From Craterostigma plantagineum (lineage: Eukaryota > Streptophyta > Magnoliopsida > Lamiales > Linderniaceae): 64,000 nucleotides of DNA. The notes under the pieces are model-generated. The model was not told the DNA's origin. It worked only from the letters and a program-made list of their open reading frames with translations, and ran no database searches. Both the position numbers and the translations under genes were made by a program. Of this stretch, positions 48,413 through 60,615 are shown piece by piece. Position 1 is the first letter of the stretch. Each line of letters opens with the position of its first letter. The DNA is taken from positions 6,763,501-6,827,500 of the forward strand of contig JAPQWV010000005.1 in assembly GCA_027422505.1 (NCBI GenBank), given 5' to 3'.

Positions 48413-48699
48413 GCGTTGCCCAAAAATGGCAACCTGGACCTTTTGTAGTATAACTTTCGATCTAGAATTCAAATGACCTTGATTTAAATTCCTGTGAATA
48501 TCCAACTTAATTATGTATAACATTTATTCTTTAAGTTCTTTTCGCTAATACCAAATCGATAACCCCCAAATTAATCGAAGAAATCGAAGACGATCAGCGA
48601 CGGCCACGAGCATCGACGACGAGGATGTTACAATTTGGTGTCATGTGTATCTGATACTTATGTGTAGGATGTTTCTTTTGAACAAACTTCGCTTCTGTT

Positions 48700-50940
48700 G
48701 CTGAAAATGTATGCATGATTCTGGTAAAGCCCTATGTTATTTACTAATTTCTTGCAGTAACAGTTTAACACTGATCAGAAACAATTAAAGAGAAGAAAAA
48801 AAACAGAAAATGATATGTAGATAACAAGGGAATACAACACGAGTAACAGAATACATAGTCAAAATAACAATTTAATATGTACTTAGTTTACTTTATGATT
48901 TTCAAATTTTATATTGCAAACACGCTACATTCACTAAAATTACGAAGTTTTAGATTAAATATACTAGTTTAGGTTGTGATTTTCGTGGAGATTATGTTGG
49001 CATTGAAGAAGTTGAAGTATATAGTATGGAAAACAAGTAGCACTCTTCTTGAAAGGATGATCATGCTCCTAAGAAATCGATTCTACTTACTCAAAACGTT
49101 GCGGATGTGAACTATTAGTTGTTTATTACAATCCAGATGGTCGACCTAACATAAATGATTCAACAAAATTAATGACATCTTCAATTAATCTTAAACGTAA
49201 ACCGTATGTTGTTTACTGATTTCCTGCAGTAACAGTTTAACACTGATCAGAAACAACTGAAGAGGAGAAAAAAACAGAAAATGATATGTAGGTAACAAGG
49301 AAACACAACATGAGTAACAAAATACATAGTCAAAATAACCATTTAATATTTAATTAGTTAACTTAATGATTTTCAAATTTTATATTGTAAATACGCTACA
49401 TTCACTAAAATATATGAATTTACGAAGTTTTAGATTAAATATACTAGTTTAGTTTGTGATTTTCGTGGAGATTATATTGGAATTGAAGAAGATGAAATAT
49501 ATAGTATGGAAAGCAAGTAGCACTCTTCTTGAAAGGATGATCATGCTTCTACCAAATTAATTCTACTTACACAAAACGTTGTGGAAATGGACTATTAGAT
49601 GTTTATTATAATCCAGATGGTCGACCTAACATAAATGACTCGACAAAATTAATGACATCTTCAATTAATCTTAATCACAAACCCTATGTTGTTTTCTGAT
49701 TTCATGCAGTAACAGTTTAAGAATGATCAGCAACAACTGAAGAGGGGAAAATAATAGAAATTGATATGTTGGTAACAAGGAAACACAACACGAGTAACAG
49801 AATACATAGTCACAATAACAATTTAATATGTAATTTGTCTACTTTATGATTTCCAAATTTTATACTTCAAACACGCTACATTCACTAAAATATATAAATT
49901 TACGAAGTTTTAGAAAAATATATAAGTTTATGTTATGATTTTAAAAACCCTAATTCACAAACTATAATAATTCCGGTAACATATAAACATAGAGCCAGTA
50001 ACAGTTTTAACAAATAATCTATGCTTGATTTTTAGACTCCCGCCCAAAATTCATCTCATTCTGGTTTTCCCGCCCAAAATTTCACCGATAATTTAGTAAC
50101 AAATTTAGTCGACATAGTAACAGAAATGCATATACTAGTAACAAATCCTGAGAATTTTACAAATCAGCCAAAACGAAAAAAATACACCCAACTTTATAGG
50201 GTCGATCGTATTTTCGCGAATTAAATGATGAACATCGAACGAACGACCAAACAAGGTGCCGCACTGAGCTGCCCATACTATGGGTACTTTGAATCTGTAC
50301 TTACTAGACGTAATCGTTGCCAAAAATGGATTTGATTTCATCTTATTTTCGCAAATTAAAACCCTACACATGGTAACAATTATTTACAGTTTACTAACGG
50401 TTTTGATACTCCAAGTAACAGATTGCATAATCCGAGTAACAATATTGACACAGTAAAAATGTACCCAAATTATTGGGGTCGACCGTATTTTCGCGAAAAT
50501 AAAAGATGAACGTCGGACGAACGAGCAAACAATATGCCGCACCGAGCTGCCCATACTATGGATACTTCGATTTATACATATTAGATGTAATCGTTGCCAA
50601 AAACGGCTTTGATTTCATCTTATTTTCGCAAATTAGAACCCTACACATGGTAACAACTAATTATAGTTTAATAACGGTTTTGGTAGACGTAGTAACGGGT
50701 TTGGTAGACATAGTAACAGATTTGATACTGCGAGTAACAGTTTGGACACAGTATAAATATACCCAAAATATTAGGGTCGACCGTATTTTTGCAAAATTAA
50801 AAGATGAACGTTGGACGAACGAGCAAATAATGTGCCGCACCGAGCTGTCCATACTACGGTACTTCGAATTTATACATATTAGATGTAATCGGTGCCAAAA
50901 ACGGCTTTGATTTCATCTTATTTTCGCATATTAGAACCCT
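48700..50940 (+). repeat. Two higher-order repeat families inside the GTAACA element
   Basis: A 480-bp unit recurs at about 48720, 49200 and 49680. Each has tgcagtaacagtttaa, gatatgtNggtaacaagg, cgagtaacagaatacatag and aataacaatttaatatgtaa. A unit of roughly 300 bp recurs at about 50180, 50457 and 50757, with gggtcgaccgtattttcgcg, gccgcaccgagctgcccata and ccctacacatggtaacaa. Both multiply gtaaca words on the plus strand. Confidence 0.9.
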
Positions 50941-51382
50941 AAATAGAAAGATAAAAACTCATAAAAATCTTACATATTGCTTCGTCAATACCACAATATA
51001 TCCTACCTTACACGCCGAAATTGGTTGGTTAATGGGCATTCGAAATTTCGGATCTCGATTCACTGTAAAAATGAGATTCGTAAAATAAATATTATCTGTC
51101 GATAACAATTTTCTGCATCGTAGTAACAGATAAGGAATAGAAAATAACAGTTCACCAGACTTTTATAACAATATAATCTAACTACATAACAGAAAGTCGC
51201 CAGAAAATAACGGTTAGTTCACTATGTTAGGAAGGGTATTTTCGTCACTCCATATTTTTAATCCTTATCTATGCGTATTTAACGCAATGTTGGTCCTTTA
51301 AACTAATGGGAGTTCTAACAGGGACTGAACGCATTACAAAGTTACTGACTAGGGACTGATTAGAAAATTCCCCATATAAAAA

Positions 51383-52047
51383 GGGTATAAGGGGAATTTC
51401 CTGAAATATTTGACCGTAAGAGAAAAGCTGACCGATAAGGGAGAGTGTTCATTTTTTTAATAAATCACGAGGGTATCTTATGCTATTTACAAAGCACAGG
51501 GGATTTGGTGCAAAATTTTCAAACCACGTGTAAGTTATATGCTATTTAGCCTATATTATATTATATTTTAAATTGAAAAATAAAATAAAATAGAAAAGGA
51601 TATTCTGAGCTATTAGCATAGAGTCGGGCATACGAATGGGCTTCGACGATTTCTGGCAAAATCACTAATTCAGTAAGCCCACAAACTTGAAGAGCTGAAC
51701 AATAGCTCGAAATTGCTGGGATTTCAGTTGCACCGTTGTTGGTATGTTTACGACATCGTATTGGTTTGTTTTGAGTTCGTCTGATGCCACGGAAAGAGAG
51801 AAGAGAAGGGAGGAAACAACTGATACTTCATAACAGGCGATCGACAGCTCCTTCGAATTCTTCCTCCGAGTTTATTATTTTGCGTCGTTGATTCACGTAT
51901 TATAGATGATCTTCGGCGTCATTTTCTTGATGTCTTACGCTCGACATTGAGATCAGCTAGATAGTACCGTTAGCTGTGTTGAAGGATTCAAGATTGCAGA
52001 TCACGTCATCGTACGTCTGCGTTTCGTTTGGATAATTGAGTTATCCA
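51383..52047. other. Flank and probable 5' UTR of the golgin gene
   Basis: 51383-51555 is the right arm of the putative composite element. From about 51600 the DNA is probably promoter, and 51780-52047 a long leader ending at the golgin start codon (ttatccaATGG). No other gene is seen. Confidence 0.45.
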
Positions 52048-55000
52048 ATGGCGTCCTGGCTCAAAGCTGCCGAAGGTAATGATAATTTTTTTAAATTGAA
52101 GTTCATGATATTTTTTTTTTGGGTAATTTTTCCTAATTTGTTATCGAACCGTAGTATGATCTGAAATTTGTGATTGATCAGGGATGGGTTGAAAGTTGTA
52201 AGTTAGAGATCAAAACTTGTGAATTTCAACAATGTCGACTTGTTTGCACGATCTTATTGAGAACGGATCAATTGATTAAATCCGGCGGAGAAGATGCGAT
52301 TTGAATCCCTTTAATTCTTCTTTATCAGTGAAACAAAAATGCATTGGTTTGTGGTCTATTTTTTACGTTAGACAGTGTGGAAGAGAAGTTTGTTTTATGT
52401 TGTTAATAATGTGCATTGATATTTATGATATATATTTGTGTCAGATTTGTTTGAAGTGGTAGATCGAAGGGCAAAACTTGTTGTTGGTGAGAAATCAGAT
52501 GATCCACCCGTCCCAAATTCTGGTATGTCTCCCGGGAACTGGGCATCTGATCTATTAATCAAATTTAAAGCAGATATTCGTCTGTGGTTCCTCTTGTGAA
52601 AACTAACCTCAGATGATGAGGCATTGTTGAATCAATGTCACTGTTCGTAGTACTATGTTCTCTATAGTCAAAGATCATTTACATTTTGTTGCCATTTTTC
52701 CGGTGAAGGTTCCAATGAACGAGTTTCTCAAACAAAGCGAGCAAGACAAAAGGCAAAGGTACATTCTCCTTTTATATTTGTGATGCAATATTTGGTGTTG
52801 CTTCATTATCAATATATAAAAGTCTTCTATAATCGCAGAAGAAACTATTATCCAAGGAAGCTCTTGTTACCGAAGATGTGGCAAAAGAACCGCCTACACC
52901 TAAAGCATTAGAATCACAAGCAGATCCTGATAGGACTTTATTCGTACCTCCAAACGAGCTTAAAGCTATTAATTTAGAGACCCCTGATGACAAAAATGGA
53001 AATGGTGCACATCAGAGTGCTGACTCCAAGGTTGAGAGTTCTCTATCTGGGAATGCTTCAGGTGATGCCACAAAGCCCATTGATGGGCCGTTGGGTAGAG
53101 AAATGTCTCCCAATGCAGATGTTGTGAATATAAATCAGAGTGATGATGCAAGGAAGGAAGAAGAGTCAGATGCTCCATCTCAGAGTCAATTGAGCCCTGG
53201 CGTAACCCTAAATGCCGATTCTCATGTTGACTCCAATCAGAACAAGCCGTCAGGAGATTCAGTTTCTTCTGAAACTGTTGAAGTTGCAGTGTCACCACCT
53301 CGGGTTGCAAATGCACCAGAAGTATCTGGGAGCCAGGCAAATGTTTCAGATATATTGACCGAGCCCGTTACCCAAAGAAAGGAACCTCCTGAGACACAAA
53401 CGATCATATCTTCAGCAAAAGTACAAGAGCAACTGGATGAGGTAAGATATGCTGAATTCAAGAGCTTCTACTTGCAGTTTGCGAATCGTGATCAATGAAT
53501 GCTCAGAAAACTTTTTGGAATCAATATTTTGATCAGGCTCAAGGATTGCTTAAAAGTGCCGTTTCCACTGGACAGTCAAAAGAAGCCAGGCTAGCTAGGG
53601 TACATTTTGCTGTTATTAGAAGTATTCTGTTGATTGTTTTGTTTGTGGTATTTATTGATTCCTTTTTAGTACTTCATTGATGATATATTATCACCTATAT
53701 CTTAATTGGATGTTGTTTCAAGTCCCATTCATGGTTGTACTATTATTTGGTATAACGCATTTTCTTGGACACTCGGTGGAAATTTTGTGAACTCATTGCT
53801 TTATTATCAGGTTTGTGCTGGACTTTCAACCCGCCTTCAAGAATACAAATCTGAAAACGCTCAATTGGAAGAGCTTCTGACAGCAGAGGTGAAAATACAT
53901 ACTTGCCTTTGTTTTTATTTTAATGTAAGTTTCCAGTTTTAACTAAGTGCAATGACATTAATGTTTGTGTTACTCTTCCCTGCTGTAAAAGAGAGAATTG
54001 AGCAAATCATACGAGGCGCGTATAAAGCAGCTCCAGCAAGATCTATCTTTATCCAAGGCAGAGGTTACCAGAGTAGAGTCAAGCATGGCAGAGGCTTTAT
54101 CTGCTAAAAATGCTGAAATCGAGGCACATGTTAATTCAATTGACGAGCTGAAAAAACAAGCAGCTCTCTCCGAAGGGAACTTGGCCACTCTTCAGGTGAT
54201 TGGGTCCTAAGTAGACGATTCTTAAGATTTTCTCAGTTTGCGCTTTCCATCTCTATTTCAAATGAGAGATAGAACCCTAACAACTGTGAACTTCTTAAAG
54301 GAAAAGTGGCAGTTCGATCTAAAGGATTATTGAAATACTGTCATTAACAATACTTCCTAAATATAAGCACTATAATCGTTTCAAGCGCGGAATATAACTT
54401 TATTTTCTTATGTGATGTGTATATTGTTTATTGTAAATATTTCTTACGCTCCTCTTCACCATAATCAATTGATATCTTATGATCTTTTCTTCATACATAG
54501 GCAAACATGGACTCCATAATGAGGAATAGAGAACTAACAGAAACGAGGATGATGCAAGTAAGTTTATCATTCCCTTACGTGTGGGAACATGTTTGTGGCG
54601 TAATTGTTATGCGAGTCGATTTTTCAATTGCCAGGCCCTGAGGGAAGAACTAGCTGCTACTGAGAGAAGAGCTGAAGAGGAGCGTGCTGCTCACAATGCC
54701 ATAAAAATGGTATGTTCAACGCAATAAATATATATGTGTTTTTTTATTGAATTCATGCATGTCTTCCGGATGTCATCTCTTACTCCGAGTTCTTATGCAC
54801 ATTCCTATAGAGAAAATTGACACTTCATGTTTAAATTTAGTCAGCTAGAGAAAGGGAATTTGAACTAGAACAAAGGGCCATAGAAGCGTCTTCATCATTA
54901 GCCAAGATCCAGGTAAGGGTTTTCTTCTTGTTGCTATGCTATCTGTTATTCCTTTTTTGTCTAGTAACTTTAAGCAATATAATTAATTTATAATAATTGC

Positions 55001-57932
55001 CTCCGTCCGATTGAAGTTTGACTTTCAGTTTATTCTCAAATTTACTTTGTCCCCTTTGGCTCATAACCATCTTGCTAGTATGTCATGTAGTCTATTAGGA
55101 CTTCTTTTAAATCTGCCTCTTACGAAACACAGATTGATCCCAATACCAGTGATATTTTATTAGAAATAAACACTTGACATGCTCATCTTTCCTCAGAGAA
55201 TTGCAGATGACAGGGCTGGAAAAGTGGCAGAGCTTGAGCAGAAGGTCGCATTGCTTGAGGTATCTGGTCCCTTATCTTTTTGTGTGTGAAATTTGTCCTT
55301 TTTATATAGATCACCCTATACAATACTACATCCCTCTTCAATTTCGTGATTTACTCCATGCTATTGATACTAGGTTGAATGTGCGTCTCTAAACCAAGAA
55401 CTGCAGGATACTGAAGCTCGTGCTCGCCGCGAGCAAAAGAAATCCCCTCAAGATGCAAATCAAGCTATTCAGGTTAAACAACAGAGCTAAGTTCTGACAA
55501 AGTTCTAAAATCAATCTGCCCAGTTTTAATACTTAAAGTCTTCTTGATTGTCATGCTCCTTCATAAATGTGATCTAACTATAGACCTATATAGCAAAATT
55601 TACTATTCCTTCTCTTCATCGAGTAACTGGTATCTAGATTCTTTTCTATATAATGCTTCCCCTTTATGGAATTCAACACTTCATCTGATGTGTGGTTTCA
55701 GTTTGATGGGCATTTTAATACTTCTCTACTTAAGTAGTTAAGTTAGGAAAGTCAGGCCTAGCATGTCTCTGTACTATTTTCACATAACTTTAGGACATAG
55801 TGGAACCCATTGGGTTAGTCCTTCACGTAAAAATATACTGGTATGGGCAAACTGTATTTAATGTGATGGAAATGAAAGCGCAGGCATGGCAAGACGAAGT
55901 GGAGCGTGCCCGGCAAGGTCAGAGAGAGGCTGAGAGCAAGCTCTCTTCCATGGAGGCAAGTTGTCTTTTTTTATTGATAAATTTATATAATGATATTTAG
56001 CAAGACAACAAACCTAGAAATCCTCGCGGTAGCACCCTTACTGTAAAATGGAGAAATTTACTCGATTTTTTGTGCAGGCTGAAGTTCAGAAAATGAGAGT
56101 TGAAATGGCTGCCATGAAGCGGGATGCTGAACATTACTCACGTCAGGCAAGCAACTCTATACTATAATACCATGTGGACTATGATGTGTGTTATGACAGT
56201 CTTGCAAGAATGAAATGCATATCAAAGTTGCACTGCTTGATGATACTGAACAGGTTCTTTGAAATTATGTGATTGGGATAAATGAATCATTATTGGTTAT
56301 AAATTATAATGAGTCCGAATAATAGGTTACAAGATTTTGGAATAAGCATCCTTGTCATGTATTTGTTTGGTACTTGCCACTCAGTGTTGCAATGTTAGAC
56401 GTCTGGTTTTTGTGCAGGAGCACATGGAGCTGGAGAAACGATACAGAGAGCTCACTGATCTATTGGTACTTTTGTTGTGTTGTTTTGGGTGCGACCTTTG
56501 CTTTTAATGCATCGCAATGTCTTACTTGGTGTGCAACAAATTGTCTTTCAGTATTACAAGCAGACCCAACTGGAAACTATGGCAACAGAAAAAGCTGCCG
56601 CTGAATTTCAGTTGGAAAAAGAATTGAAGCGTCTTCACGAATCTCAGGTCTGAAATTGTTTTAACTATTCCTTTTTGCCATTCTTGGCTAGCATCCTTGA
56701 TTCGCTACTCAGAATTTATTTTCTGGATCATAGCAGTTAGAAGCAGAAAGAAATAAATCGTCTCGTCGAGCATCTTCCTCTTGGGAAGAAGACACTGACA
56801 TCAAAGCTCTTGAGTAAGCTCATCTAACTGCTTTTTTTTGTGAAACAATAATTTAGTAATCGAAGATGCCAGGTTATTCCATTACTAAGAAGTCATTGAA
56901 TGGAGTTTAATTGTCATGTCAAATACGTGATGGTTATGCTGAGGCTTGATCATGTTCCTGTTTTATGAAAAAATGGTCTTCTGCATATCAGCACAAAAAT
57001 TGTGAGGCTTGCTTGAACAATTCCTAAACTTGAATAAATTGACTTCTTTTCCAAGGACTGGATGTTGAAATGTGACTTTCTTTAACTTTTTTTTTTCATG
57101 AAATTCAATCTTGTGAACTTTTTTTCCCTGTAATACATGCATGTGTTCCATGCCTTAGCTGCATTCTTCCCATATCCTCACATTGAAAAAATCAGCAGGC
57201 CACTTCCCTTATATCATCGCCACCTAGCTGGAGCAAGTGTTCAGGTAAACTTTACATGCCTCGTTTCTTGTTCTTTTTCTTGCAGCATAAGTTCATCATT
57301 TGACATCCTTTTTCTTTATCGCCAATTTCAGTTGCAGAAAGCAGCAAAACTTTTAGATACAGGTGCTGTCAGAGCAACAAGGTTTCTTTGGCGCTATCCT
57401 ACCGCTCGAGTCATCTTGCTTTTTTATCTGGTTAGAACGATTCATCAAAGTAGATTAATATATCAATAATGAATGCTCTTGATAAGAAAATAGAATTGAG
57501 TCAGTTGATTTAAAATTTTCAAAAAGCTGCTTCCTTAACGTAGATTTATCTTGTAACGTCAACAGGTATTTGTCCATCTCTTCTTGATGTACCTCTTGCA
57601 TCGACTTCAGGTATTCTTTCGATACTTGTGATAAAACGACAAAGTGAAAAGCAGTGTTTTACAACGGTACACAACAGCATGCTGTTCCTTTATTTTTGTG
57701 ATTCTTAAAGATCATTTTTTTCCAACGAAACGTCATGACATATATAGTTTAGGTGACGGTGATCTAATAATGTGATAATATAAAGTGCCTATGTATTACT
57801 TTCTCATCACCCTCTTCTATAGATTTTGCATTTTTCTTACGGATTCTCTTCAATTACCAGGAACAAGCCGAGCGTTTTGCGTCGAATGATCTCGCTGAAT
57901 CAATGGGTTTGTTCAATAGGACTTTACCCTGA
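52048..57932 (+). CDS. GC1: Golgin-84-type Golgi tether, golgin candidate 1
   Basis: A coiled-coil protein anchored by its C-terminus in the Golgi membrane; golgin-84 proteins tether vesicles and help shape cisternae. 21 exons close in phase: 52048-52075, 52445-52522, 52709-52758, 52839-53441, 53537-53599, 53811-53888, 53992-54195, 54501-54557, 54635-54709, 54841-54912, 55197-55259, 55374-55472, 55884-55955, 56078-56146, 56418-56465, 56552-56647, 56737-56813, 57199-57244, 57332-57430, 57566-57610 and 57861-57932 (697 residues). The N-terminus MASWLKAAEDLFEVVDRRAK is the plant golgin-84 signature. An acidic low-complexity region follows, then heptad coiled coil from about 255 to 600, and a C-terminal anchor (TARVILLFYLVFVHLFLMYL). 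Introns 13 and 14 begin with GC instead of GT (gcaagt and gcaagc after 55955 and 56146). Confidence 0.93.
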
Positions 57933-58369
57933 CTTTCTTTCATCAGAAATCGCTCAAACGCCGAAGACATAGTCAATATTTCGATACACTTTGTTCGTTT
58001 TACTGAGATTGTTTTGAGGTTGGTCTGATGCATTTTTACATCTAACGAAAGGACTCATAGGTCAGCTTTGTATGTGTAGTATCTAAATCTGTAAGCTCTA
58101 TTTTGTTTTCTTTTATTCGTGGGAAACAGTTGTTTTAGGAGTTTTTGATACATTCTTCGACACATAACCTTTTTATTCACACTTGAATTCATATTTTTAA
58201 TTCATACAGCGGCTTTAATAAAAGGTAACAAAAAAATTTCAACTCTTAACACTTGATATTCGTAACCTTTCTTGTTGTAGGGAATTCGCTGTGGATTTTT
58301 TTCCCTCTTTGTGGGCTAAATGCGAATGACTTCTTTCTTAATCGGTAAGGATAGTTAAAAAAAAAAAAG
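57933..58369. other. Golgin 3' UTR and flank
   Basis: Probable 3' UTR, then AT-rich DNA ending in a short A run (about 58355-58367) that precedes the SINE-like sequence. No gene. Confidence 0.45.
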
Positions 58370-58570
58370 CCAATGAGGCTTGGCTCTAGTAATCAAGCTG
58401 ATGCACTCAAAGTCTTTGGAGGAGTAGGTCATGGGTTCGAACCTCTCTGGCTACTAAATGCTTGAGTCACACATGGACTTGTCCTAGTGTGGCGTGCATG
58501 GTTGGCCTGGTTTGCAGGCTAGCACGTCAGTCCTTACATGGCCAAACAAAATTATCATTGTTTGCCAATT
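58370..58570 (+). mobile_element. tRNA-derived SINE-like element
   Basis: The segment starts with tRNA-like RNA polymerase III promoter boxes: an A-box-like ggcttggctctagtaatc near 58378 and a B box gggttcgaacctc near 58433, spaced as in a tRNA gene. The body does not fold as a tRNA and continues with a unique tail (ggacttgtcctagtgtggcg), as in plant SINEs. No clear target duplication or 3' poly(T/A) end was fixed, so the right boundary is approximate. Confidence 0.6.
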
Positions 58571-59431
58571 TCATGTAACCGCTTCCAAATCTATTCTATC
58601 ATTTCTATGGAGGTTAGGATAAACCGTCAAATGATCTCTCAATTGGGATTGAAAAAATTAATTAATAAAATTAAAAAACACTAATTATTATATTTAGGTT
58701 AGTACTATTTTTACTTAATTATTATCCTCTTTAAATTTATAATAAATCAATTTTTCCTTTTTTACATATTTATAACATACAAACTACATTTTAATTATTA
58801 TTTCTATGAAATATTTCACACTAAAATAAATTTAATAAAAAATATTTAGATAAATATCACACGCATTTGAGTGTGCAGAAGTTACTAGTTAATTAATAAT
58901 CAACTTACCATTTTGCCCTTGATTAGTTTATTTAAACTAGAGTTTAGGGGCATTCACAAATTTATTTGTTTTTTTAATATTTATATACTTAAAAATATGC
59001 AATTAGAGGTTATAATTGCGTATTTTGAATCATAGATGATTGAAAATATAAAGTAATATCATGCCTATTTATTTATAAGTATACACGTCGGTTGGTGCAC
59101 AAAATCCTGGAATATAAATCGACGTCCAATTTTTTAAATTATTTAATAGTCATATGGGGTGTATACGACGCTTACATGAGTGGTATTTTGTATGTACTAA
59201 AGTGGTCCACAGAAATGATTAATCTAAGTTACTAAGATGATAGATTGATAATTAGAAACTTTTGACTTATTATTAAGAAACAAACAAAATGTAACTGTCT
59301 AACAATCTTTGTAAGTGGATAGTTATCTAGAAACTGTCACTTTTCACTTAATCTAGGAAACGCAGAATAAGAAATGAACAATAATTATGACGTCAAGTAA
59401 TCTCCTATCTTGTCGCTTTATATAGAATTAA
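58571..59431. other. Intergenic, AT-rich
   Basis: No gene, RNA or defined transposon recognised in this 860-bp stretch. Its end, tagaattaa (59423-59431), would be the left 9-bp target duplication of the following element if that assignment is right. Confidence 0.45.
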
Positions 59432-59945
59432 GGGTATATTTGGGTTCTGGCCCTAATAAGCAATTTTCAATATAGTTCAGGCCACATAACGTTTTAATTC
59501 AGGCTGAAGGACCTAAGTACCAAAAACATAAGTTTGAAGGACCCATGCGACATAAAATGACAAATCTGTCCTTCATAGTTGGCAAAAATTACAGCCATTT
59601 GCCATCGTCTCTATCGTTCGATTTTGGGTGTGTGCGAGGACTCTACAACATACCGAAATGTCATTGTTCAGGTGCAAAAAAGATGGGATCGACTTTGTTT
59701 CCTCATGGGTAGTTGTAATAAAAGAATAATTTAGCGTGTAAGAAGAAATAATTTCGAAATTCCTCTTCGAGAAAACGAGAGTATAAAAGGACCAAGTATC
59801 GAATTTAATGGCCGATTATGACGAAACTGAGTGAATTTGATAATGGGTCTTAATAATGAACGAGAATTATTGAGTTTGGTGAAGAATTTTGAATCAAAAT
59901 TTTGTATGCGACGTATATTGAAGATTTCTTGAAGACGATATCTGG

Positions 59946-60440
59946 GTAACAAGTAATGCAATTAAGTAACCAATATAGCATAATTAGTAACATATATGTC
60001 TAATTCAGTAACAAATATAACAAACGTAGTAACAGTTATCATCGAAAAAAGTAACAATTGTTGATTAACAATTCTTTGTTACGAAAATCACAATTGACTC
60101 TAAAAAAAGGTGAAAGTCGCAGAAACGTCGACGTTATTGACAGAATTAGGTTAATTAGGTTTATACCGAACTATTACTTCAAACCCAATTCGAAAATCTA
60201 GTGTTGGAATCTCAGCTTTAACTGTTGTAATTGAGAAATAGTCACCCTAATTTCATGTTACTGAACAGTCTCTGGTAACAAAATATTAAAATTTTATAAC
60301 AATTCTATACTGATCTAATACCAAATCGCTAAAGGTAGTAACTAAACAGTTAATTCAAATAACAAATTATTAGGTAAAAATAACATATTTGGAAAATGAT
60401 TATTTTAACAATAAATTCGATTTGTAACAAATAATTCCAA
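59946..60440 (+). repeat. GTAACA motif cluster, 5' of the DUF1985/C48 gene
   Basis: At least seven gtaaca words lie on the plus strand, at about 59946, 59983, 60009, 60031, 60049, 60268 and 60425, with further ataaca and gtaacc variants. One per 4.1 kb per strand is expected by chance at equal base frequencies. The spacing is irregular, unlike the tandem arrays at 47.8 kb. Confidence 0.85.
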
Positions 60441-60615
60441 GTAATGAATGGGGTTGTATTAGTGACAATAATTCCCAAATCGGTAACCCTAATCGACGAA
60501 ACGAACGAGCAGCGACGACGAGCCGGCGACGACCACGAGCATCGACGACGAACAACGACGACCTAGAGAAGCTAGCCATCCCCAAAATTATTCAGAGAAA
60601 GCACCGACGAAGACA

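Larger units (their letters stand above)
47272..51373 (+). mobile_element. Non-autonomous VANDAL-like element with GTAACA clusters (4102 bp)
   Basis: Perfect 9-bp target duplications ATATAAAAA (47263-47271 and 51374-51382). The left end gggtaaagttgggttcagac is echoed by the reverse complement of the right end, ggggaattttctaatcagtc, and both continue with gttcagg/tccc and tttNaaggacca words. Its first 450 bp parallel the element at 59432 (same order of ttcaggcc, gtttgaaggacc, aatgacaNatctNtccttcat). The segment 48640-48730 parallels DNA just after the C48 gene stop (63493-63570). The gene itself is missing, with a deletion junction near 48610. The rest is repeats carrying gtaaca. Confidence 0.9.
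46370..51555. mobile_element. Candidate Pack-MULE-like composite carrying a gene fragment and a nested element
   Basis: The left (about 46370-46580) and right (about 51390-51555) flanks of this block resemble each other in inverted orientation. Near the outer edge both have cacgtggttt; further in both have a gcataac/gcatt-type word, then a gtcaaata..tt stretch and ccccttataccc or ccccttaag. Between them lie a broken coding fragment (46829-47119) and the complete 47272-51373 element. I could not find an exact target duplication, so the outer boundaries are approximate and the classification is tentative. Confidence 0.4.

Noticed and set aside
58378..58450. tRNA gene
   Set aside because: A- and B-box-like words are present, but no acceptor stem or anticodon arm could be formed; a SINE head fits better.
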